Below, piece after piece: positions 25,797 to 32,350 of a stretch of DNA of 32,350 bases. The stretch's first letter is position 1. Each line of letters begins with the position of its first letter. The stretch spans positions 1 to 32,350 of IMG/VR virus record IMGVR_UViG_3300021959_000215; one strand, 5' to 3'. The notes under the pieces were generated by a model that saw nothing but the letters and a program-made list of their open reading frames with translations, had not been told where the DNA came from and searched no databases. The stretch comes from a virus. The position numbers and the translations under genes were made by a program.

Positions 25797-26533
25797 AGCT
25801 TCTCTAAGAATTTTAATGCATCAATACCCTCATCGCTTTGGAAATAGCTGACAACCGTCATGTATGGGTCGTCACCAAAGGGTACGTTAAGCATCTTCTT
25901 TTTATTTGTCGTGGTACTGAACCATACCTCCTTCTGATTCTTTCTAAATTGAAGTAGTCCTACCTCAAAAAATCTTCTCGATGTAGCCTGTAGCTTTAGC
26001 TCAGGGTCTCTTACTACGTCTAAGAAGTCCTCAGGGTAGTTACGAGCATACAGGAGAACATCTCTCTTCATCTCTGCTGTTGAAACCTTAGAGGTGTCTA
26101 TACCAAAGATTACTGAAGCAATATTCTCAAGCTGTCCTAAACTTAATTGACGTGCCTCGATAAGTGCGTCAACCTCTAAGTTTAAAATCTCTACATCCTC
26201 AGATGCATCCTTCTCATCATTAACCTCCATGAATGACTTTCCATACATAGGGTGGTGGTGTAAGAACTGCTGTAATACTTGGTTTCTTTTTTCTACATGA
26301 AGGAATCCATCTTCAAATATAATAGGTTCTACAATGGCGTTGCCGTCCTGCTCATCCTCGAAGGGAGTCTTCTGATTGATAGCATATCGAAGAGGTCGGT
26401 TTACACCCTTGTCTTCATCAAACCATAGTAGTGGATATCTTTTTGTGTTGCGAGATGGTAACATAAATGTTAACGGTGCAACATCTCTTGTGAGCCGATA
26501 GCTCTTGCTTGTGTATTTTTCTTTTGTTTTCAT
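25790..26533 (-). CDS. conserved capsid-adjacent protein of unknown role
   Basis: This 247-aa protein has a striking conserved-looking core: LTFMLPSRNTKRYPLLWFDE (residues 21-40), NRPLRYAINQ, and PFEDEQDGNAIVEPIIFEDG at about 57-76. I recall this pattern from proteins encoded just after capsid genes of marine phages, none with a known function. The centre is an acidic helical region (KDASEDVEILNLEVDALIEA), the C-terminal third is mixed alpha/beta. It sits directly after the capsid gene but is separated from it by a terminator, and has its own terminator downstream. No TAnnTTTG was found in front, so it may depend on read-through. A structural or assembly role is likely by position only. Confidence 0.7.
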   Translation of the reverse strand: MKTKEKYTSKSYRLTRDVAPLTFMLPSRNTKRYPLLWFDEDKGVNRPLRYAINQKTPFEDEQDGNAIVEPIIFEDGFLHVEKRNQVLQQFLHHHPMYGKSFMEVNDEKDASEDVEILNLEVDALIEARQLSLGQLENIASVIFGIDTSKVSTAEMKRDVLLYARNYPEDFLDVVRDPELKLQATSRRFFEVGLLQFRKNQKEVWFSTTTNKKKMLNVPFGDDPYMTVVSYFQSDEGIDALKFLEKLL

Positions 26534-26550
26534 TAGATATAATTAAATTT

Positions 26551-26582
26551 TAAAAAATAGGGAGTGCCCTAAGACACTCCCT
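26551..26582 (-). terminator. intrinsic terminator after the capsid gene
   Basis: On the minus strand AGGGAGTG pairs with CACTCCCT (eight perfect pairs, eight-base loop) and is followed by a T-rich run (ATTTTTTAAAA). It starts 20 bases after the capsid stop. The tract is interrupted by A, so some read-through into the 247-aa gene is plausible. Confidence 0.82.
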
Positions 26583-26601
26583 GTATGGTGTCAACCTATT
26601 C

Positions 26602-28056
26602 TTACTCTTGGAATAAGAAGAAGTTGTTAGCTCCTAGAGTACATACCGCTCTCTCAGAAAGGAAGTTAACCTCCATTGCATCTAAGTCAGAAGTACGAGC
26701 CCCTCCTGCAGAACCTGTAATCCAAGTCTTGTATCGTCTGTCTTCAGTCTCTGAAGCTCTGTAACGTACATGAAGGAATGGACGCTTAGCGTTCTTTCCA
26801 AGGATTTGGTCATACACAGTAGTGGAACCTGCAGGTACTAATAGTCCGTTTACACGTCCTGAACCTGCTCCTGTTGGTAAACCACCTCTCATTGTTGGGT
26901 CGTTTAGGTATTTCCAATCAGACTTGTAGAAGTCATAACCTCTACGGAATCCTGTGAAACCTAAGTTAAGTGCCATCTCTTCGTCATTGTCAAACAATCC
27001 GTAAGATGTACCACCCGCTCCATAAGAGTTCTGAGCTGCTAACATATCGTCAATATCGAAACCGAACTGACGGTCTAAGAAGATTACATTCTCCTCGATA
27101 GAACCTTGCTTGTCAAGACGTGAGATGATAGCATCAAAGTCTGCCAAAGCTACAGGGTTTCCACCTGACCATACGTTACCTCTGTTCTCTACAGAATAGA
27201 AGATACCCTCTGAACCTTTGAAGCCTGCTGCTTGTGCTCCTGACTGTGCTAATCCACCGGATGCTGCCTCTGCAGGAACAGCCTCAATCATTGCTGTCTC
27301 AAGGTAGTCGTCAAAACGTAGACGAGTCTCGTGCTCAGACTTCAGGTACCATAGGTATCCGTTAGCCCCGTTCTCAGTTGTTACCTCAATCCATCCAATC
27401 TGTGCCATATCAGAACCTGATACCGCATACTTGTCTTTCAAGATGATTGGAGAGTTGTCAAGGATGATGTCGTCAGCCTCTAAAGAACCATTCATTCCTA
27501 CTGTTCCTTTCTTGAACTCAGAACCATAGATGAATACTGATACATCAGCACTAGCTGTTGTGACTGAACCTCCTGTAAAACCGCCTGCCTCATAGAAGGC
27601 TACAGTGAAGGTGTTCGTTGTTGGGACCGCTGTTACGATACCCTTGTTACTTCCACTTCCGTCATTCTTAACAATCATAACCGTCTGTCCTACTCGGATA
27701 GCGATTGATGGTGTGCCTAAGGCTCCTGCTGTTGAACCTGCAGGTGTTAGGTTGTCATTTACCGTAAAGGTAGCTGAAGGCTGTGCTACTACTGCTACTA
27801 AACCTACGTCTGTGTACTTCGTGTGTAATCTTCCCTGCTCTGCCCATTTGATAAGGTCTGAGTTAGAAGGCATCTCTGCTCCTACTAATCGTAGGAAGGA
27901 TGCGATTGTTCTATTACCATAACGCTCAAATTCTTTCTCGTAAGTATCAGGAAGATACTGATTCAAGAAGTTGAAGTCGGTAATGTAGTTTGTTGCTGTG
28001 GGAATCTGCGTTGCAGATGGCTGCAAGTCATATCCCGGTGTTGCGTCTACTGCCAT
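26602..28056 (-). CDS. probable major capsid protein
   Basis: This 484-aa protein has the size and place of an HK97-fold major capsid protein: after portal and an acidic scaffold-like gene. The N-terminal part (FNFLNQYLPDTYEKEFERYG, then RTIASFLRLVGAEMP) looks like an N-arm and long helix. Residues 95-178 form a beta-rich insertion (SIAIRVGQTVMIVKND, GIVTAVPTTNTFTVAFYE) and the rest includes the mixed alpha/beta core with AENSYGAGGTSYGLF-like loops. The A-rich leader (aaaaaaagaaaaagaaaATG) is the strongest translation-start context in the arm, and a terminator follows at once, both fitting very high expression. The scaffold gene ends 21 bp upstream. Homology to a named capsid family cannot be confirmed without a search. 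Confidence 0.78.
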   Translation of the reverse strand: MAVDATPGYDLQPSATQIPTATNYITDFNFLNQYLPDTYEKEFERYGNRTIASFLRLVGAEMPSNSDLIKWAEQGRLHTKYTDVGLVAVVAQPSATFTVNDNLTPAGSTAGALGTPSIAIRVGQTVMIVKNDGSGSNKGIVTAVPTTNTFTVAFYEAGGFTGGSVTTASADVSVFIYGSEFKKGTVGMNGSLEADDIILDNSPIILKDKYAVSGSDMAQIGWIEVTTENGANGYLWYLKSEHETRLRFDDYLETAMIEAVPAEAASGGLAQSGAQAAGFKGSEGIFYSVENRGNVWSGGNPVALADFDAIISRLDKQGSIEENVIFLDRQFGFDIDDMLAAQNSYGAGGTSYGLFDNDEEMALNLGFTGFRRGYDFYKSDWKYLNDPTMRGGLPTGAGSGRVNGLLVPAGSTTVYDQILGKNAKRPFLHVRYRASETEDRRYKTWITGSAGGARTSDLDAMEVNFLSERAVCTLGANNFFLFQE

Positions 28057-28077
28057 TTTCTTTTTCTTTTTTTAAAA

Positions 28078-29217
28078 TTATTTTTTCTTTAAACTTCTAA
28101 TTTTCAAGCCTTTACCTGAATCAGGATTTATAGCTCGAATCTGCATACCCCCCTTACTCCCTACCTCAGGTGCTGTACGCTCAGACATATTAATGTTTTT
28201 CATCTTGCGTGTAACATCCTCAGTAGCTGAAGCCTTGCCCTGCTCGTAAAAGAACTGAGCAAACTTCTCAGGGTTTGATGCGACTGCTATCGCCTTATGG
28301 TATCCTTTAGCATCGGAGATTAAACCGTCCTCAGTCATAAACTTATTTATAAAGTTCATTACATTAGACTGCTCCTTCTTCATTGCGTCCAAGGACTGCG
28401 GTGAATATAGAACTGCGTTACCGTCAACAGAGAACTCAAAACCTTTGAACTCTCCTCCAAAGACCTCATCGGTCTTTTCAGTAAACCACTGTCTTCTACG
28501 CTCACCCTCTACCTTTTGGGTGTCAGCAGATTTTATATATTGCTCGTAAGCCTCAAGCTTTTCAGTATCGACTTGTGAACCCTCGCTAGCCCTTGACTCA
28601 AGTGGCTGCTTGTATTGTTCCTTCATCTCATTGAAGTAGCTCTTTGCTTTTGCAATCTCTTTTTTCTTTGCTAGCTTGATTTTTTTGATATCCGACTCGG
28701 CATCTATATCCTCGTCATAGTCAAACTCATCTAACATAATCTCTATGTCCTCATTATCCAACCCCTTCTCAGTGGCTTTATAATAAGACTCTAGCAAATC
28801 ATCAGGGTGCATCTCATCGAAGTCTTGCTGTAACTTAACAAAGTCTTCAAATCCACGCCCCGTCTCTTGTTTGTATTTTAGATATGACGCTACGTCCTCA
28901 GGTAATTCCTCTGAAGACTCTCGCTCAGAAACCAACTCATCGAATGAGTTAATCTCTTTACCATATCTTTTTCCAATATATGAAAGAACGTCTTCCTCAC
29001 TTAACTCTGAGGATTCTGTTTGTGCTTCGCCTTCCGGCTGTACACTCTCTTGCTCTTCTGTGGTGGTGGCACTCTCAGTGCTTTGCTCCACTCCTTCCAT
29101 GTCAGCTTCTCCTGCTTCATTGTTTAATGACTCTTCATGCTTCTCAAGCAATTCCTTCTCTACTTCTTGTACAGACTTAGAGTCAGGAGATTCTACCGCT
29201 TTTACTTTAATTTCCAT
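28078..29217 (-). CDS. probable scaffolding protein
   Basis: This 379-aa protein is highly charged. Its first 110 residues are very acidic and low in complexity (Glu, Ser, Thr rich: EQSTESATTTEEQESVQPEG), the middle is helical and acidic (DIEIMLDEFDYDEDIDAESD) with Lys-rich helices (KIKLAKKKEIAKAKSYFNEM), and the end is basic (GKGLKIRSLKKK). An acidic helical protein with a basic C-terminal hook, encoded between portal and capsid, is the classic scaffold layout, where the basic tail binds the capsid inner face. It is 42 bp from the portal gene, behind a TAACTTTG element. No protease motif is seen, so it is scaffold alone and not a protease-scaffold fusion. Confidence 0.75.
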   Translation of the reverse strand: MEIKVKAVESPDSKSVQEVEKELLEKHEESLNNEAGEADMEGVEQSTESATTTEEQESVQPEGEAQTESSELSEEDVLSYIGKRYGKEINSFDELVSERESSEELPEDVASYLKYKQETGRGFEDFVKLQQDFDEMHPDDLLESYYKATEKGLDNEDIEIMLDEFDYDEDIDAESDIKKIKLAKKKEIAKAKSYFNEMKEQYKQPLESRASEGSQVDTEKLEAYEQYIKSADTQKVEGERRRQWFTEKTDEVFGGEFKGFEFSVDGNAVLYSPQSLDAMKKEQSNVMNFINKFMTEDGLISDAKGYHKAIAVASNPEKFAQFFYEQGKASATEDVTRKMKNINMSERTAPEVGSKGGMQIRAINPDSGKGLKIRSLKKK

Positions 29218-29232
29218 TTGATTTAATTTTTA

Positions 29233-29240
29233 CAAAGTTA
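29233..29240 (-). promoter_or_regulatory. Bacteroidetes -7 element TAACTTTG before scaffold and capsid genes
   Basis: The minus strand reads TAACTTTG (TAnnTTTG), 16 bases before the ATG at 29217, in the 42-bp gap after the portal gene. The upstream bases are A/T-rich with no clear TTTG. It would drive scaffold and capsid together up to the terminator at 26551. Confidence 0.55.
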
Positions 29241-29259
29241 GTTATTTTTTTTAACGATT

Positions 29260-31695
29260 TTATCGAGGCTCGAACTCTGCCATATCAAAGCCATCTAAGC
29301 TGTCCTCGTTAGACTCAAAGGTCAGTGGAGGCAGGTTGTTCTTTCTTTGATTGATGAGCTTGGACTGCTGAGTGTTCTGCTGACTAATTCTTTCAGACTT
29401 AGCATCCTCTCGTTGAGTCTCTCTGCTCTGTAATGCGTCCTCTGAAATTCCTCGTAGCTGCATATTAAAGTCAAACTCCGTCTGCATAAGCTGACGTTTA
29501 AGCTCAGCCTCATTCTTAAGCTTCTCAATCTCAAAGGCAACCTCTGCCTGCTTGATTTGCATCTTAGACTGTGTCTCTGCCTGTATCTTCTGCATAGCAG
29601 CCTCTGCTGCCATCTGCTGTGACTGTAGCTGTGTCTGCTGCTGCATAGCCTGCTGCTGCATCTGCATCTCTGACTCTCTCTGCTGAAGGGCTTTACGCTT
29701 CATCTTCAAGAACTGATTAGCCATCTTTATGTTTCTAATCTCACGAATGTCAATAGCATCCTCAAGGTTAATGTCGTTCTTAGATAGTGCCATCTGAATG
29801 TTCTGCTCAAGCTGAGCCTTCTCCTCCTCATCGGGACTAACATCTATGAATATACCAAAGTCATATAGATATAAATCGGATATATCTCCAAGTATACTTA
29901 CGTTATACTTCCCTATCTGATTTATAAACTCTTCCTTAAAGTCTGCATACTCTAATATGTCTGCAATACGATAGGTCAATGACTCAGCAAGTGTTCTATA
30001 TATATATAGACTACCATCTAATATATGTCTTGTTGCTGTGTTTGAGTTTAATGCTGCAAGCTTCTGAACACCAACCAAAGAGTTGGGGTCAGGGGTAGAG
30101 CCGTCCCTCGCCTCATTCAATCCTGTCACCGCCCTTATCATATCAAGGTAATGGTTGTAGTTGTATATAAGCATCTGAGCCTTACCTGCTCCTGAGTTAG
30201 ATGTAAGCTCCTTGATAGGAACCTTACCCTGATTATAGTCTCCCTCCTGAGTGTAGCTTCTACCTATAACACTACCCGTCTGAAAGTATAACCTTAACGC
30301 ATCCTCAGGGTTATATGCACTCCCTGTGCCAAGGTCAACCTCGCTGAGTCCATCTGCGTCAATATATACACCGTCAGGGACAACACGAGATATTACCTGC
30401 TGTAGCTTGAGGTGAGTCATCTGAATCAAATCAGCAAAAGGAATCATCCTTCTAACCAATGACTCAATGTTTCCCTTATACATACGTGGTGCTACTGCAA
30501 CATAGTTTGGTAAAGCGTGCTGACTTGCAGACTTTGGACGCACCATGTTTCTCGCAAGCTCCCACTTTAATATGGTGTTTGTTCCCATAACCATAACGCC
30601 ATCGTACCAAACATCAATGGTCTTCTCTATCTTCTCAAACCTGCCCTCATCCATCATCTCTTGTGGTGGATTGAATTGGTCGTCCTTCTCTATAACCTTT
30701 GCCCCTCCACCCTCAAGAATCTTTTTCTTGTAGACAATCTTCTTTGTTGTCTTATAGTTAAAGTACATCAAGGTGCAGGTGTCCCTATAGAATATATCGT
30801 TGTCATAATACTGAGCTACATTATAGTAGTCATACCAACTCTGACCATATTTAGATATCTTCTCAAGGTCTTCCCTAGTTAGTGTTGGGTCTATCTTTAA
30901 TAATTCTGTAATCGGAAGCGTCTTAATCTCTCCCCAATAGAAGCAGTCCTTAAAGTGCGGGTCCTCGGTATAGCTATATACTACGTTTGCAGGGTCTACA
31001 TATGACACCTTCACGCCTGAGCCCGGCAAGAACTCGCTCTTAGCTACACTAATACCTAATACCGTAAGGTCATAGTCTAGCCTCTTTCTAATATCCTGAT
31101 AGTGATTCTCTGAGAATATGGTGTCAATCGCCTCCTCCTCTGCTATCTCTATAGCAGGCTTGTAGTTTAGATTCATATACAACGCTAGCTCCTCATCATT
31201 CTCAGGAAGCTCAGCAGGGTTCATTGCGAATGGGTCAACACCCGTCTTCTCCTGTATAGTAAGGAGAACATCTTTCGCTGCCATCTGCCCCTCTATAATG
31301 TCTTGATACTTACTTCTCTTTGATTGAGACAGTGCGTCCTCAGAGTATGCCTTTACCCTAAACAGTCTGTCCGACATTCCGTTAACAACGATGTCTACAA
31401 ACTTTGGAAGGATAGGAACAGGTGTCCAATCCAAGTTAAGGTACGACAGGTCTCCGTCCACAGCTAGCTCTGTTTTATACTTTGCAATAGACTGCTCTCC
31501 CCTTGCATATAGTCTTAGTCTATGAAAATCTCTCATCTGACTATAATACCTACAAGAGCTCCCGTCTCTTTTAAACCATTCATACTGAATGGCTTGACCT
31601 ACCTGTAATCCAAATTCTTCCGTTGCCTTTTCAGCGTCAGATACAAATTGACTTGGGAATCCTGCAGATGAAATGTTTACGTTTACCTCTTTCAT
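29260..31695 (-). CDS. portal protein
   Basis: This 811-aa protein follows the large terminase directly (ATGA overlap) and has portal-like features: YLNLDWTPVPILPKFVDIVVNGMSDRLF (about residues 88-115), a pattern I know from portals of crAss-like and marine Bacteroidetes phages, then a mixed core with long helices such as MIPFADLIQMTHLKLQQVIS. The C-terminal part (about 660-790) is a Gln/Met-rich coiled coil (MQMQQQAMQQQTQLQ and on), suited to the barrel helix bundle inside the capsid. The portal is the ring through which DNA is packed and leaves. Its size is large for a portal but usual for this phage type. A TAACTTTG element inside the end of the terminase gene may drive it separately. Confidence 0.82.
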   Translation of the reverse strand: MKEVNVNISSAGFPSQFVSDAEKATEEFGLQVGQAIQYEWFKRDGSSCRYYSQMRDFHRLRLYARGEQSIAKYKTELAVDGDLSYLNLDWTPVPILPKFVDIVVNGMSDRLFRVKAYSEDALSQSKRSKYQDIIEGQMAAKDVLLTIQEKTGVDPFAMNPAELPENDEELALYMNLNYKPAIEIAEEEAIDTIFSENHYQDIRKRLDYDLTVLGISVAKSEFLPGSGVKVSYVDPANVVYSYTEDPHFKDCFYWGEIKTLPITELLKIDPTLTREDLEKISKYGQSWYDYYNVAQYYDNDIFYRDTCTLMYFNYKTTKKIVYKKKILEGGGAKVIEKDDQFNPPQEMMDEGRFEKIEKTIDVWYDGVMVMGTNTILKWELARNMVRPKSASQHALPNYVAVAPRMYKGNIESLVRRMIPFADLIQMTHLKLQQVISRVVPDGVYIDADGLSEVDLGTGSAYNPEDALRLYFQTGSVIGRSYTQEGDYNQGKVPIKELTSNSGAGKAQMLIYNYNHYLDMIRAVTGLNEARDGSTPDPNSLVGVQKLAALNSNTATRHILDGSLYIYRTLAESLTYRIADILEYADFKEEFINQIGKYNVSILGDISDLYLYDFGIFIDVSPDEEEKAQLEQNIQMALSKNDINLEDAIDIREIRNIKMANQFLKMKRKALQQRESEMQMQQQAMQQQTQLQSQQMAAEAAMQKIQAETQSKMQIKQAEVAFEIEKLKNEAELKRQLMQTEFDFNMQLRGISEDALQSRETQREDAKSERISQQNTQQSKLINQRKNNLPPLTFESNEDSLDGFDMAEFEPR

Positions 31696-32350
31696 CTTTT
31701 AATTAATTCACTTATTGTTCCTTTATTACTATACCTTGCAAAGTTAATACTTATTTTCGACTCTTTTTTCTCAGGGAGATAAGCGTTCTTTTGCGTAGCC
31801 ATTACCGCTAGCCCTGAGCTTATCGTTGCATCATACTTTGTCCTGTTGCTTATATCAAACTTTGCCCAATCCTCAAGTGTTCTACTGAACATCATAGACC
31901 CCATATCATCCATGTCCCTATACGCACCGCTTAAGTCTAGTCCCACATACTTCTCTATGTACGACTCAATAGCTGAGGCGTGAGACTGCTTAACGTCCTC
32001 ACTTGAGTTAGGTATACCCCCTAGCTCTTTCTCTGTCTTAGAGAGCTTGTTATACTGCTTGTCAGGTCTATTGATACTAAACCCCCTGTACCCCCTGTTC
32101 TTAAAGTGATACAGTAGCCTAGGCTTATTGTTCTCCACAAGTATTGGCATACCATAGAACACGCAAGCCATCAGAACCTCCTCAAAGAATATCTCTGCGG
32201 TCTGCGGTCTAGCCACGTACTCTAAAAAAAATTCATTAGAGGGGGCTTCATCCATGTTGAATTTAGTCAATCCATGCAAAGCTCCGTTAGAACCACCCCC
32301 TCCTACTGTTCCTGAAATGTCATATGAGTCACATCCAAAGGCTCCGATAT
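31692..32350 (-). CDS. terL: large terminase subunit, C-terminal nuclease domain (5' end outside window)
   Basis: The frame is open to the window edge, so the TTG at 32279 is not the start. The residues before it read IGAFGCDSYDISGTVGGGGS, the first strand of an RNase H-like terminase nuclease with its catalytic Asp. The second acid is in PILVENNKPRLLYHF, followed by a GYRGFSINRP turn, and the third is in RTKYDATISSGLAVMA. Together these give the D-E-D triad that cuts concatemeric DNA at packaging. The N-terminal ATPase lies beyond the right edge. The stop overlaps the portal start (ATGA). The call is firm; only the packaging type (pac or cos) cannot be told. Confidence 0.9.
   Translation of the reverse strand, partial: IGAFGCDSYDISGTVGGGGSNGALHGLTKFNMDEAPSNEFFLEYVARPQTAEIFFEEVLMACVFYGMPILVENNKPRLLYHFKNRGYRGFSINRPDKQYNKLSKTEKELGGIPNSSEDVKQSHASAIESYIEKYVGLDLSGAYRDMDDMGSMMFSRTLEDWAKFDISNRTKYDATISSGLAVMATQKNAYLPEKKESKISINFARYSNKGTISELIKR
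31739..31746 (-). promoter_or_regulatory. Bacteroidetes -7 element TAACTTTG inside the end of terL
   Basis: The minus strand reads TAACTTTG, 43 bases before the portal ATG at 31695, within the terminase coding sequence. It has no clear -33 TTTG, but matches the element before the scaffold gene exactly. It would let the portal be transcribed apart from the terminase. Confidence 0.45.

Noticed and set aside
1-32350. tRNA genes, integrase, attachment sites
   Set aside because: No cloverleaf-like sequence, integrase motif or flanking direct repeat was seen on reading both strands; a tRNA scan would settle this.

Overview
The window is a slice of a double-stranded DNA tailed-phage genome with a podovirus-like virion. 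Three signs point to a Bacteroidetes (probably flavobacterial) host. Minus-strand genes are preceded by the Bacteroidetes -7 promoter motif TAnnTTTG (TATCTTTG or TAACTTTG). Start codons sit behind A/T-rich leaders without strong Shine-Dalgarno sequences. One left-arm gene carries a flavobacterial-style signal peptide ending in AYSQ. The nozzle, ring-like and portal-like proteins recall the short-tail machinery of crAss-like and related marine Bacteroidetes phages, but family membership is an inference. No RNA genes, CRISPR array, IS element, integrase or attachment site was found.

There are two convergent arms. The left arm (1-4919, plus strand) is a tightly packed replication and DNA-processing module whose genes overlap or abut: the C-terminal part of an SF3-type helicase/primase cut by the window edge, a small secreted protein, an SNF2-like SF2 helicase, a VRR-NUC nuclease, an unknown protein, a DnaA-domain-IV-like protein, a small helical protein, an HNH endonuclease, a zinc-ribbon protein and a PD-(D/E)XK nuclease.

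The right arm (32350 down to 4906, minus strand) is the virion module. In transcription order it holds the large terminase (C-terminal nuclease part only), portal, probable scaffold, probable major capsid protein, a conserved protein of unknown role, a small Thr-rich protein, two ring/tail-connector candidates, a 1500-aa nozzle protein, a 272-aa protein resembling a detached nozzle C-terminus, two internal-virion-protein candidates, a 3590-aa ejected-type polyvalent protein with two separate HExxH motifs, and a 52-aa gene at 4906-5064 tucked between the giant gene and the left arm.

The right arm is cut into transcription units by three intrinsic terminators (after the capsid gene, the 247-aa gene and the 96-aa gene) and at least five TAnnTTTG elements placed just upstream of the portal, scaffold, 96-aa, 316-aa and 253-aa genes. 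This fits separate dosing of capsid, small accessory, tail and ejection proteins. The most noteworthy items are the giant double-zincin protein, the small 52-aa gene, a beta-rich module that seems shared by three virion proteins, the terminator-promoter punctuation, a possible short transcript from a two-box promoter at 25758-25789, and the secreted protein inside the replication operon.
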